Below are positions 8,088 to 16,385 of a DNA stretch of 47,058 nucleotides, piece by piece. Numbering within the stretch: the stretch's first letter is position 1; the number at the start of each line of letters is the position of its first letter. This stretch comes from Roseicella aerolata. Lineage in GTDB: Bacteria; Pseudomonadota; Alphaproteobacteria; Acetobacterales; Acetobacteraceae. The notes under the pieces are model-generated. The model worked only from the letters and a program-made list of their open reading frames with translations. It was not told the origin of the DNA and did not search any database. The stretch covers positions 1-47,058 of the forward strand of contig NZ_JAJAQI010000043.1 of NCBI RefSeq assembly GCF_020523605.1, written 5' to 3'. The position numbers and the translations under genes are program-made.

Positions 8088-9824
8088 CGCCGTCCCTGCC
8101 ACCAGCCGCCCCTCCCGCACCCGGAGCGCCCGCCGGTGGTACTGCGCGACCGCCGGGCGGTGGGCGATGGAGACCAGCGTCGTCCCCGGCAGGCGCTCCT
8201 GCAGCAGGCGGTAGAACCGCGCCTCCGCCTCCGGGTCGAGGCTCGCCGTCGCCTCGTCCAGGAACAGCCAGTCGGGCTTCAGCAGCAGCGCGCGGGCCAG
8301 GGCCACCCGCTGCTGCTCGCCGCCCGAGAGGCGGCGGTCCCAGGCATCCTCCTGCTCCAGCCGCGGCGCGAGATGCCCGAGCCCCGCTGCCTCCAGCGCC
8401 TCCCGCACCTCAGCCTCGGGGAAGGCCGCCGCATCGCGCGGGTAGCAGACCGCCCGGCGCAGCGTGCCGAGCGGCAGGTAGGGCCGCTGCGGCAGGAACA
8501 GCACGGAGGCGCCGGCCGGCACCCGCACCCGCCCGGCGCCGAAGGGCCAGATGCCGGCGATCGCCCGGAACAGGGTGGACTTGCCGGAGCCGGAGGGGCC
8601 GGCGACCAGCACCGCCTCGCCCGGTGCGATCCGGGCCTCGGCACCTTCCAGCAGCACGCGGCCATCCGGCAGGGCCAGCGTCACGCCGTCCAGCGCCAGG
8701 TCCGGCCGCGCCTCGGCCTCCGCATGGACCCCGGCGCCCGGCGCCCTGGCGCCGCGCGCCGCCTCGATCGCGTCGAGGAAGCCGGTGATCCGTTTCACCG
8801 TCGCCCGCCACTCCGTCAGGCTGCGGTAGTTGTCCACGAACCAGGACAGCGCTCCCTGCACCTCGCCGAAGGCATTCGCCGTCTGGGTCAGGCCGCCGAG
8901 CGGGATGCGGCCGGTGAAATAGGCCGGCGCGGCGACCACGAAGGGGAAGACGATCGCCACCTGGCTGTAGCCGGCGGTGAAGAAGGTCAGCCGCTTGGTG
9001 ATGACCATGATCCGCCACCAATTCTCCATCAGCGCCTGGAAGCGCGCGAGCATCCCGCGCTTCTCGTCCTCCTCCCCGCCATAGAGCGCGATGCCCTCGG
9101 CATTGTCGCGGAACCGCACCAGGGCGTAGCGGAAATCCGCCTCCACCCGCTGCTGGTGGAAGTTCAGCGGGATCAGCGCCCGCCCGACCAGATGCGCCAG
9201 GGCGGTGCCCACCACGGCATAGGCCAGCGCCACCCAGACCATGTAGCCCGGGATCTCGATGCCGAGGATGGTGGCCGGGCCGGAGAGGCCCCAGAGCACC
9301 AGGATGAAGCTCGCCAGGGTGACGACCGAGCGCATCAGGCCGAGGCCGAGCGCGAGCGAGTCGTCCACGAACAGGCGCAGGTCCTCGGCCACGCGCTGGT
9401 CCGGGTTGTCGGTGCCCGGATCGGTGAGGGCGATGCGGTAATAGGCGCGGTCGGCCAGCCAGCGGTCGAGCACCCGCCGCGTCATCCAGGCGCGCCAGCG
9501 GATCTGCAGCGCCTGCCGGAGATAGAGCTGGTAGACCGCGATCAGGATGTAGAGCGCCGCGACGAAGACGAAGCCGGGCATCGGCCCGCTCTCGGTCTGC
9601 CGCCACCAGAAGAGCAGCGCCCAGAAGGCCTCGGCGTCCTTCTGCTCCAGCGCGTTGAAGAACTCCCGGTTCCAGTAGCTCAGCAGCACCGTCATGCCGA
9701 CGAGCGAAAGGTTCAGCGCGACGACCACGCCGAGCAGCAGGCGGGCGCGCCAGCGCTCCTCGCTGCGCCAATAGGGCCCGGCGATCCGCCAGGCGTCATG
9801 CAGGAAGGAGCCGATGCGCCGCAT
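8085..9824 (-). CDS. SbmA/YddA-type ABC transporter, fused permease and ATPase
   Basis: A 579-residue half-transporter of the ABC-D (SbmA_BacA/peroxisomal-like) family. The N-terminal membrane domain (about 1-330) begins with the family pattern SYWNREFFNALEQKDAEAFW. The nucleotide-binding domain has Walker A GPSGSGKST, a Q-loop (LPQRPYLPLGTLR), signature LSGGEQQR and Walker B LLLKPDWLFLDEATASLD, then the switch histidine (SIAHR). It is expected to work as a homodimer; relatives transport peptides, antibiotics or B12-like solutes. The substrate here is unknown. It is the last gene of the minus-strand run that starts with the EAL gene, 153 nt after DUF1499. Its stop TAG is the edge of repeat copy 2. 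Confidence 0.92.
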   Translation of the reverse strand: MRRIGSFLHDAWRIAGPYWRSEERWRARLLLGVVVALNLSLVGMTVLLSYWNREFFNALEQKDAEAFWALLFWWRQTESGPMPGFVFVAALYILIAVYQLYLRQALQIRWRAWMTRRVLDRWLADRAYYRIALTDPGTDNPDQRVAEDLRLFVDDSLALGLGLMRSVVTLASFILVLWGLSGPATILGIEIPGYMVWVALAYAVVGTALAHLVGRALIPLNFHQQRVEADFRYALVRFRDNAEGIALYGGEEDEKRGMLARFQALMENWWRIMVITKRLTFFTAGYSQVAIVFPFVVAAPAYFTGRIPLGGLTQTANAFGEVQGALSWFVDNYRSLTEWRATVKRITGFLDAIEAARGARAPGAGVHAEAEARPDLALDGVTLALPDGRVLLEGAEARIAPGEAVLVAGPSGSGKSTLFRAIAGIWPFGAGRVRVPAGASVLFLPQRPYLPLGTLRRAVCYPRDAAAFPEAEVREALEAAGLGHLAPRLEQEDAWDRRLSGGEQQRVALARALLLKPDWLFLDEATASLDPEAEARFYRLLQERLPGTTLVSIAHRPAVAQYHRRALRVREGRLVAGTA

Positions 9825-9977
9825 GCGCGATCTCCGGGATCAGGCGTGGGAGGGGGGCAGGCCGGCGGCCCGGGGCGCTGGGGCCCGGCCGGGGCTCCAC
9901 CCGGGTGGCAGGGCGCGGCTGGTCGCCGGCGAAGGGGAGGGCATGGGGCGCGGTCGGGCCGGGAGGCGCCGCGGCCT

Positions 9978-10427
9978 TCAGCGCCGCCGCAGCGCGGCCT
10001 CGAGCGCGGCGAGCCAGGCCTCGACCCGCCTGCGGTTCACGCCGAGATCCGACCAGCCGAAGAGGCTGCGGGAATAGAGGAAGAGGCCGGCGCCGGCCGG
10101 GCCCGGCACCAGCTCCGCCGTCACGATGTCCGGGTAGTTCATCAGCGGCGTGCGGGCGACCCATTGCGCCTGCCGCCGCTCCGGCCATTCGCCGTAGCGG
10201 AAGACGCGCGGCAAGCCATCGCCCAGCGCCCGCAGCGCCGGCCAGGCGGTGGCGGCATCCACCGGCAGGGGCGGCACGGTGATATGGGCCTGGGCATGCC
10301 CGCCAGGTGGCGCGGCGAGGCAGGTATTGGGCGAGGGCGGCAGCCGCAGCGCGGCGAAGTCGAGCGGCGTGGCCGGCGGCAGCCCGCCGATGCCCCTGCC
10401 GAACAGGGCGCCGATCGGCCCGCTCAT
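9978..10427 (-). CDS. DUF1499 family protein
   Basis: A 149-residue protein with the DUF1499 features: an early PNTCL segment, the central DGLPRVFRYGEWP stretch, VARTPLMNYPDIVTAEL, and the conserved end SRSLFGWSDLGVNRRRVEAWLAALE. The function of the family is unknown. The start ATG overlaps the stop of the upstream DUF3253 gene by 4 nt (ATGA), indicating translational coupling. Confidence 0.85.
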   Translation of the reverse strand: MSGPIGALFGRGIGGLPPATPLDFAALRLPPSPNTCLAAPPGGHAQAHITVPPLPVDAATAWPALRALGDGLPRVFRYGEWPERRQAQWVARTPLMNYPDIVTAELVPGPAGAGLFLYSRSLFGWSDLGVNRRRVEAWLAALEAALRRR

Positions 10428-10717
10428 GCCGGCGCCCCGCCTTCCGGCCCGGCCGGCCCCGGCTGGCGCAGGCGGGTGACGCCGCGCACCTCCACGGGCG
10501 GCACGGGCTTGCCCTTGCGCAGGATCTCGACGCGGCCCTGGCGCGCGAGGGCCATGGCGGCCTGCCGGACGCGGCCCATCAGCGGCCGCCAGGGGCCGTC
10601 ATCGCCGTCGGCGAGCGCCCTGGCCACCTCGCTCGGGCAGATCGACCTGTCCGGGCCGCGCGCGGCGGTCTGGCGCAGGATTTCGGATGCGATCGCATCC
10701 TCCTCGGGAATCGGCAT
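10424..10717 (-). CDS. DUF3253 domain protein (small winged-helix-like)
   Basis: A 97-residue protein. The body (ICPSEVARAL, WRPLMGRVRQAAMALARQGRVEILRKGKPV) matches the DUF3253 pattern, a short helix-rich fold resembling a winged helix, with no established function. I chose the ATG at 10715-10717 because the upstream extension of the frame is low-complexity and overlaps the PNPOx gene. No good Shine-Dalgarno is visible, which fits reinitiation after the PNPOx gene 25 nt upstream. It overlaps DUF1499 by 4 nt. Confidence 0.8.
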   Translation of the reverse strand: MPIPEEDAIASEILRQTAARGPDRSICPSEVARALADGDDGPWRPLMGRVRQAAMALARQGRVEILRKGKPVPPVEVRGVTRLRQPGPAGPEGGAPA

Positions 10718-10742
10718 GGTGCGGGAGGATAGGCCGGGCCGG

Positions 10743-11312
10743 TCAGGGCACCAGCCATGTTTCGTGCAGCCCCTCCGGCCCCCAGGCGAAGACCGCGCGG
10801 CGATGGCCGGAACGGCGGAGATGGAGCCATTCCATGCGGTCGAAGGCGAGGTGGATGACGCCGAAATGGGCGCGGCCGCCGGTGTCCCCGGGCGGCGCGG
10901 GCGGCGGTGCCGGCACCGGCATCCCCGGCCCGGGCTCCACCGCGTAGCAGGACCGGCTGCCCGCCCGGCTCGCCGCCCAGGCGGCATCGGCGGTGTCGTC
11001 CTCGGCATGCAGCCTCGCCCGGCCCGAGAGGCGGAGCTGGATCTGCGCCCCGGCATCATAGACCTGCAGCGCCGCCCGCGGCTCGGCGGCCAGCGCCGCC
11101 CATTTGGCGCTGCGCCGGTCGGTGTGCAGGCGAAGCGTCCGGCTGGCGGCGTCGAAGCCCCGCAGCACGAGGGTGCGAAGCTGCGGGGCGCCGTCCGGGC
11201 CGATGGTGGCGAGCGTCGGGGTGTGGAAGGCGCTGCGCCGGTCGGCGACGCCGCGCGCAAGCAGGCGGAAGGCCTCCGCCCGCACCGCCGCCAGCGTCTC
11301 CGACGCGGTCAC
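10743..11312 (-). CDS. Pyridoxamine 5'-phosphate oxidase-like FMN-binding protein
   Basis: A 189-residue protein of the PNPOx-like split-barrel flavoprotein group. The start of the fold is FHTPTLATIGPDGAPQLRTLVLRGFD, with HTDRRSAKWAAL and LQVYDAGAQIQLRLSGRARL following. These are the strands that bind FMN phosphate in the family. The C-terminal MEWLHLR / GLHETWLVP is typical. It is shorter than true PdxH and lacks evidence for B6 synthesis, so the substrate is open. The start overlaps the stop of the FAD oxidoreductase gene by 4 nt (ATGA). Confidence 0.85.
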   Translation of the reverse strand: MTASETLAAVRAEAFRLLARGVADRRSAFHTPTLATIGPDGAPQLRTLVLRGFDAASRTLRLHTDRRSAKWAALAAEPRAALQVYDAGAQIQLRLSGRARLHAEDDTADAAWAASRAGSRSCYAVEPGPGMPVPAPPPAPPGDTGGRAHFGVIHLAFDRMEWLHLRRSGHRRAVFAWGPEGLHETWLVP

Positions 11313-12286
11313 GGCAGCAGCGCGGCGGCGAGCGCCGTGCCGCTCTCGAAGGCCGCCTCAGCCCGCCCGGCCAGGCACCAGTCGCCGCCGAGGCCAAGGC
11401 CGAGCGCCGGGTCGGCCAGGCAGGCCTCGCCGAGCGGCGCCTCCACCAGCGAATGACGCCAGCGATGCGCCGCGGCATGGGCGGGGGCAGGGAGGTCGGC
11501 CCCGGCCAGGGCGCCGAGCGCGGCGAGCAGGGCCGGCGCCACTGCCTCCGCCGGATCCTCCAGATGGGCCCGGGACCAGTCCGGGCCGGCCTGCACCACC
11601 CAGCATTCGGCGCCAGCCGGGCGGCCCGGCTTGGAACTGTCCCGCGCCGCCCAGCCGATGGCGCCGCCCGGCGCCGGCCGCAGCGAATCGGGCAGGGGCA
11701 GGCGGGTGGCGAAGGCGGCCATGACGGTCCAGCAGGGCGCCATCCGCACCGCCGCCAGCCGGGCCGGCCATTCGGGCGCGTGCGGGGCGATTAGCGGGGC
11801 GGCCTGGACCGGCGGCAGGGCGATGGCGATGGCCTGGAAGGGACCCTCGGCCTCTGGCTCCGTGGCGGGCCGGGGGCGGCCCGGGCGCAGCAGCGCGGCA
11901 TCCAGGTGCCGGACCACCCAGGCGCCTGGCCGGCCCTCGATCGCCGTGACATGGCGCGCCGCGGCCAGGTCGAGCCCGCGGGCCATGGCCCGCGGCAGGG
12001 CGGACATGCCGGGGGTGCCGACGAAGCGGCCGGGCTCGCCCCAGGGGCTGGCGCCGCAGGCCGCCAGCAGGGCGGCGAAGCCTTCCGTCCGCGCGGTCAG
12101 GTACTGGGCGCCATGGTCGAACTGCAGCGCCTGGCCGGCGGCCTCGGCCCGCCGCGTGGCCAGCCTTCCGCCGGCGGCGCGGCCCTTGTCGAACAGGCGG
12201 ATGGCGGCGCCGCGCGCGGCCAGGGCGCGAGCGCAGGCGAGGCCGGCTAGGCCGGCGCCGATGACGGCGATTCGGGGGGAGGACAT
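11309..12286 (-). CDS. NAD(P)/FAD-dependent oxidoreductase (renalase-like, COG3380)
   Basis: A 325-residue flavoprotein. The N-terminal Rossmann motif is IAVIGAGLAGLACARALAAR, then FDKGRAAGGRLATRR and the family-typical FDHGAQYLTAR. The end carries the second FAD-binding patch (GLGLGGDWCLAGRAEAAFESG). It resembles bacterial renalase-like and amine-oxidase-like proteins. The reaction cannot be told from sequence. Its first 40 nt overlap the 3' end of the EAL gene, and its stop overlaps the PNPOx start, so the three are probably co-translated. Confidence 0.88.
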   Translation of the reverse strand: MSSPRIAVIGAGLAGLACARALAARGAAIRLFDKGRAAGGRLATRRAEAAGQALQFDHGAQYLTARTEGFAALLAACGASPWGEPGRFVGTPGMSALPRAMARGLDLAAARHVTAIEGRPGAWVVRHLDAALLRPGRPRPATEPEAEGPFQAIAIALPPVQAAPLIAPHAPEWPARLAAVRMAPCWTVMAAFATRLPLPDSLRPAPGGAIGWAARDSSKPGRPAGAECWVVQAGPDWSRAHLEDPAEAVAPALLAALGALAGADLPAPAHAAAHRWRHSLVEAPLGEACLADPALGLGLGGDWCLAGRAEAAFESGTALAAALLP

Positions 12287-13137
12287 GCAGCCGTTACGGT
12301 GGGGCTTCCGGCTGCCGGCGCAAGGCCCGGCAGGGCGTCCGGGACCAGCGCATCCACCGGCACCGGCCCGCCGAACAGGTATCCCTGCGCCTCGTCGAAG
12401 CCGAGCCCGGCCAGGAGGTCGCGCTGCTCCGGCCGCTCCACCCCCTCCGCCACCAGCCGGAGGCCGAGGGCATGGCCGAGATCGCGCACCGCCCGCAGCA
12501 CGGCCAGATCCGCCGCCTGCCCGGGCAGGTAGGCGATCAGGCTGTGATCCAGCTTCAGAGTGGTGAAGGGCAGCCGCCGCAGCCGACCGATCGAGGCATA
12601 GCCGCTGCCGAAATCATCGAGGGCGATGGCGATGCCCCTGTCCCGCAGCCGCGCCAGCATGGCGGCGACCTCCGGCCCCTCCTGCAGCGCGAGGGTCTCG
12701 GTCAGCTCCAGCTCCAGCCGCTCGGCCGGCAGGCCGCTCTCGGCCAGGGCCGCCTCCACCTGGCCAGGCAGCGCGCGGGAGAGGATCTGCCGGGCGGAGA
12801 CATTGACCGAGACCCGGCCGAGCCAGGGCCGCGCGGCGGCGGCGGTCGCGACCTGCCGCAGCACCCAGCCGCCGAGCGCGACGATCAGGTCCGACCCCTC
12901 GGCGACGGGAATGAAGGCGGCGGGCGGCACCGATCCCCGCCGCGCATGGTGCCAGCGCAGCAGCGCCTCGGCGCCGGTGGTTTCGCCATCGCGCAGGCGG
13001 ACCCGCGGCTGGTAGTGCAATGTCAGCTCACCCCGCACCAGGGCCGTCCGCAGGTCGGCGGCGAGTCGCCGCCGCAGCCCGCGGTCGAGCTGGCCGGCGG
13101 CGATTGCCATGGGGTGTCGGATGGGGTTGAGCGGCAT
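12247..13137 (-). CDS. EAL-domain cyclic-di-GMP phosphodiesterase
   Basis: A 296-residue stand-alone EAL domain that hydrolyses c-di-GMP to pGpG. All key residues are visible: EAL (57-59), N112 (VNVSARQ), E146 (ELTET), D174-D175 (ALDDFGSGYAS), K195 (LKLDHS), E231 (AEGVER) and Q251 (QGYLFGGPV), so activity is expected. There is no sensor domain or membrane segment. I chose the ATG at 13135-13137 because AAGGA lies about 10 nt upstream; the open frame continues further but into intergenic repeat DNA. It is the first gene of a coupled run with FAD, PNPOx-like, DUF3253 and DUF1499 genes. Confidence 0.93.
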   Translation of the reverse strand: MPLNPIRHPMAIAAGQLDRGLRRRLAADLRTALVRGELTLHYQPRVRLRDGETTGAEALLRWHHARRGSVPPAAFIPVAEGSDLIVALGGWVLRQVATAAAARPWLGRVSVNVSARQILSRALPGQVEAALAESGLPAERLELELTETLALQEGPEVAAMLARLRDRGIAIALDDFGSGYASIGRLRRLPFTTLKLDHSLIAYLPGQAADLAVLRAVRDLGHALGLRLVAEGVERPEQRDLLAGLGFDEAQGYLFGGPVPVDALVPDALPGLAPAAGSPTVTAACPPPESPSSAPA

Positions 13138-13633
13138 CCTGCCTGTCCTTCTCGCATCGGCAGTAGCCACGCATGGCGTGAAGCGACCCCTAATGCCCGG
13201 CGCGACGGTGTCCACCTGGGCGAGGATATACAAACACGACCTCCGACCATCGGGTATAATTGCGATCAATGCGAAATAAATGGACCGGTGCGGCAGGGCC
13301 GGGGGTCGACTCGCCGCGCGAGGCCGCGCCGCGTCGCAGCACGCGCGGCGCCTCCGCCCGGATGCGCTTCCGAAATCGGGCCGCCGGCCTCGATCCGGCG
13401 GCATGAATGTCCCCCCATGCCGGCGCGCGATCGGGCGCCGCCGCAGATGCGGCCCACAGCGGATCGACCTTCCGTCCTGCATGCCGATCCGCTGTCGTTC
13501 ATGGATGGCAGGGCAGATTCGCCTTCCCGGGGCCTTCACGCCCGCCGGCGATCCGCTCTGGCCGGGCTTTGCGGAGCAGGCCGCCCGGCGGTCGAGGGGG
13601 CCGCTGGCGGGTCACCCCCGATGGCTGTCCGCG
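13138..13633. promoter_or_regulatory. Non-coding region upstream of the EAL gene, with an AT-rich promoter-like patch
   Basis: This 496-nt gap holds the only markedly AT-rich patch of the area (about 13225-13280). It includes TATAAT at 13254-13259 on the plus strand and TATATC read on the minus strand near 13226-13231. Minus-strand transcription of the EAL operon probably starts here, but I cannot place a convincing -35/-10 pair. The rest contains repeat copy 3 (13458-13559) and no recognisable gene. Confidence 0.45.
13458..13559 (-). repeat. Composite palindromic intergenic repeat, copy 3
   Basis: On the minus strand it reads AGAGCGGATCGCCGG, then GGGCGTGAAGGCCC and a linker, then module B, AGCGGATCGGCATGC ending in GATCCGCT. 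It has the same order and outer arms as the other copies, but the edge TAG is degenerated to CAG and no gene ends in it. It lies between the 3' end of the DUF1194 gene and the EAL promoter region. Confidence 0.78.
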
Positions 13634-14374
13634 TCAGGCGAAGCGTTCGACCAGCGCGCCCGGCAGCGGGCGCGCCGCGATCTCGCGGATGATCTTGCGC
13701 CGTACCGCCGTTTCGAAGGCGGCGAAGCCCTCCGCCACCACCAGGAAGGCGCCCGGGCCGCCGATCACCTCATCCCGGTAGTATTCGTCGAGCGGCGGCA
13801 GGCCGGAGGTCTGGGCGAAGGGGCTGGGCTGCCGGTCCAGCACGGCGAGGCCGTTCAGCACGATTCCCTGGGAGAGCGCCGCCTCCCGTGCCTCGGCCAC
13901 CGGCCGACCGGAATTGTTCACGCCGTCGCCGGAGATGTCGACGACCCTGCGGGTGCCCTCGAAGCCCTGGCCGAATTGCTTCGCGGCGAAATCCATGGCG
14001 CCGGATATGGAGGTATAGAGCCAGGTGCGCCGCGGCGCGGCGGCGATGGCATCGGCGAAGCCGTGGGCGGTTCTCGGGCTGTCCAGCCTGGTCCAGGGGA
14101 CGACCACGTTCTGGATGTGCCAGTCCGACCAGGTGAACATCATGCAGGCGATGGAGCCCACTGGCCCGCCCATGATGCCTTCGATCAGCGTCCGGTCGCG
14201 GAAGGCCTTCTCATAGCCGCTGAACTGCAGTTCCTGCTCCTCCGGGTCCACCGAGCGGCTGACATCGACGGCCAGGACCAGCTCGACATCGACCGGCGTG
14301 TTGGCGCTGGCCTTGGTGGCGCGGAGCAGGGCGGGCGTGGCCAGGGCGGCGCCCAGCAGCGTACGACGGAGCAT
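13634..14374 (-). CDS. DUF1194 protein, secreted VWA-like
   Basis: A 246-residue protein with an N-terminal signal peptide (MLRRTLLGAALATPALL, cleavage after KASA). The mature part begins with a von Willebrand A-like strand and metal-site motif, VELVLAVDVSRSVD (DxSxS), and contains VDISGDGVNNSGRP, as is typical of DUF1194. The function of the family is unknown; the fold suggests periplasmic protein binding. I prefer the ATG at 14372-14374, which begins the signal peptide, over the upstream in-frame start at 14422. It lies 193 nt downstream of the histidine kinase on the same strand. Confidence 0.88.
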   Translation of the reverse strand: MLRRTLLGAALATPALLRATKASANTPVDVELVLAVDVSRSVDPEEQELQFSGYEKAFRDRTLIEGIMGGPVGSIACMMFTWSDWHIQNVVVPWTRLDSPRTAHGFADAIAAAPRRTWLYTSISGAMDFAAKQFGQGFEGTRRVVDISGDGVNNSGRPVAEAREAALSQGIVLNGLAVLDRQPSPFAQTSGLPPLDEYYRDEVIGGPGAFLVVAEGFAAFETAVRRKIIREIAARPLPGALVERFA

Positions 14375-14567
14375 ATGACCCCCTAGAGCCGGCGACCGGG
14401 CCCGCGCGATGCGGGGCGGCACGGTCCGGCATGGACCTGACAGGCGGGCCGGTGGCTGGGTTGCTCCTCGTTGCCGTCAGACTAGCGGCCGGCATGCTGC
14501 GCTGCAAGAAATTGATGCGGTGCACAAATCGGCCTTCCGCCCCGGTCCGTCGCGTCGCACCCCGAAC

Positions 14568-16316
14568 TCAGCTGGCCGGTCGTCCGGGTTCGACACCCGG
14601 GCGGAAGGTGATCCGCGCGTGCAGGCCCTGGGGCGCGAAATCCAGCGCCACCGTGCTGCCCGGCCCGAGATCCTGCGCCAGCGCCCGGCGCAGCAGCCGC
14701 GTGCCGAAGCCCTGCCGGTCCGGCGCGCCCGGCAAGGCCGGGCCGCCTCTCTCGGTCCATTCGACCGCCAGCGTCCCCCCGAGGTCCTCCGTGCAGCGCA
14801 ATGTCACCTCACCGCGCGGAGCTGACAGGGCGCCATGCTTCACCGCATTCATGGCCAGCTCGTTCAGCGCGAGCACCAGCGTCTGGGCCTGCAGCGGCCC
14901 GATCCGCGCGGCGGCAGCCGGCGCCTCGATCCGGATCCGCGCCTCCGCCCCATCCGGCGACAGCCAGGGCGCCAGCCCGCCGTGCAGCACCGCGCCGACC
15001 GGCGCGGCTTCCCAGGAGCCGGCGGTGATCAGGTCATGCGCCGCGGCGAGCGCCCGCAGCCTGCCGGTCAGTGCGCTGGCGAAGCCGGCGACATCGCCAC
15101 TGCGGCCTTTCAGGGTCTGCAGGGCAACCGATTGCACGGTGGCGAGCACGTTCTTCACGCGGTGGTTCAACTCCGCCACCAAGACCCGCCGCCGCCGCTC
15201 GGCCGCCGCCAGCGCCGCCGCGACATCGTCCACCTCCCGCAGCCCGGCCGGCTGCGGGGCCGGTGCGCCGGTGGTGCCGAGCTGGGCGAGCACCCGCAGC
15301 GAGGCGCGCACCTGCCGGGCCAGGGCGAAGGCAAGCGCGAGGCCGGCCGCCAGCAGCGCCGCGCCGATCGCCAGCAACTGCGCCAGGGCGGTGCGGAGGG
15401 GCTCGCTGAAGGCCGCCTCCGGCGCCGCCAGCGCGACCCAGTAGCCGGAGCGCGGCGCCCGGCCGAGCGCGATGACGGAGGGGACGCCATCCAGCGTCGG
15501 GGATTCGATCAACTGCGCCGGCGCGGCGCCTGGGGCGGTGATGGCCCGCAGGACCACCGGTACGGCGGCCAGGCCGACCGTCTCCTCCGGCCGGTGGGTC
15601 CGGGCCACGACCCGACCGGCGCGGTCGAGCACCGCCGCGGCCCGGCCTGCCGCCACGCCCTGCTCCGTCAGCACCCGGGCGAGCCGTGGCAGGGGCAGGG
15701 TGGCGTTCAGGGCATAGGCGGCGGGCGGCAAACCCTCAGGCCCCGGCACCGGCACCACCACGCCGACCGTCGGCCTGCCGGTCGCGATGCCCGTATAGAG
15801 GTCGGAGATCACCGTCCGGTCGGTGGCCAGCGTCTCCCGTGCCGCGGCCGAGCTCAGGGCGCCCGGCCGGCGGGTGCCGGGCGGCCAGGCGGTGTTGATC
15901 ATCTGCGTGCCGTCCGGCGTGGTCAGGGAAAGGTGCTCGCCATCGAATTGCGCCTCGGACAGGGCACGCATCTGTGCCTCGAAGGCGGTGAAGTCGCCGT
16001 CGCGGAGCGTGGGGGCGGTGCCGAGCAGGCGCAGCAGCGCCTCCGCCCGGTCGAATTCCCGGTCGATGGAGAAAGCCATGACACGGGCCTGGGTGGTCAG
16101 TTGCTCCCCGATATGGGTGCGCTCGCCGTCATAGGCCTGCCAGACCGCCAGGGCGGCCAGGGTGAGCAGGGGCAGGGCGACGGCCGCGACCAGCAGCAGC
16201 AGGCGGCCGCGCAGGGTCGGGGTCGATCTTGGGAATACCGTTGTCGGGAATCTCAATGCCGTTGACCGCCACCGCCATGCCAAGCTTGCCCTGGCATGAA
16301 GGCGTGGGCGGGGCAT
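14568..16316 (-). CDS. HWE-type sensor histidine kinase with a periplasmic sensor domain
   Basis: A protein of about 582 residues. It has a membrane helix near 37-60 (GRLLLLVAAVALPLLTLAAL), a periplasmic Cache-like sensor region (about 65-310), a second helix (ALLAAGLALAFALA) and a short linker. The dimerisation/phosphoacceptor box ELNHRVKNVLATVQS follows, with His385, and then an ATP-binding domain with ALNELAMNAVKHGAL. The LNHRVKN and NELAMNAVKHG forms are characteristic of HWE/HisKA_2 kinases, often linked to light, stress or EcfG signalling in alphaproteobacteria. No response regulator is adjacent. The start is uncertain: the ATG at 16316 has no clear Shine-Dalgarno. Confidence 0.88.
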   Translation of the reverse strand: MPRPRLHARASLAWRWRSTALRFPTTVFPRSTPTLRGRLLLLVAAVALPLLTLAALAVWQAYDGERTHIGEQLTTQARVMAFSIDREFDRAEALLRLLGTAPTLRDGDFTAFEAQMRALSEAQFDGEHLSLTTPDGTQMINTAWPPGTRRPGALSSAAARETLATDRTVISDLYTGIATGRPTVGVVVPVPGPEGLPPAAYALNATLPLPRLARVLTEQGVAAGRAAAVLDRAGRVVARTHRPEETVGLAAVPVVLRAITAPGAAPAQLIESPTLDGVPSVIALGRAPRSGYWVALAAPEAAFSEPLRTALAQLLAIGAALLAAGLALAFALARQVRASLRVLAQLGTTGAPAPQPAGLREVDDVAAALAAAERRRRVLVAELNHRVKNVLATVQSVALQTLKGRSGDVAGFASALTGRLRALAAAHDLITAGSWEAAPVGAVLHGGLAPWLSPDGAEARIRIEAPAAAARIGPLQAQTLVLALNELAMNAVKHGALSAPRGEVTLRCTEDLGGTLAVEWTERGGPALPGAPDRQGFGTRLLRRALAQDLGPGSTVALDFAPQGLHARITFRPGVEPGRPAS

Positions 16317-16385
16317 TTGGAACCGCCATGCCGGGCGGCTTCACTAAAAGTTGTATGTTCGGCGTCGCCACAACCAATGCGAGTG

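Noticed and set aside
10424-11260. 278-residue version of the DUF3253 frame
   Set aside because: The added N-terminal 180 residues lie antiparallel in frame space over the PNPOx gene and have no homology pattern; only the last 97 residues look real.
7929-11456. Plus-strand open frame of 1175 residues
   Set aside because: Antisense to the ABC exporter, DUF1499, DUF3253 and PNPOx genes; no recognisable domain.
13254-13259. Perfect TATAAT on the plus strand
   Set aside because: No plus-strand gene follows and no -35 element is at the right distance, so I did not call it a plus-strand promoter.
16129-16300. Protein-like string NGIEIPDNGIPKIDPDP read on the minus strand in another frame at the start of the kinase gene
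   Set aside because: Only about 20 residues look natural, the frame around it is low-complexity, and it overlaps the kinase 5' end, so chance is the simpler explanation.
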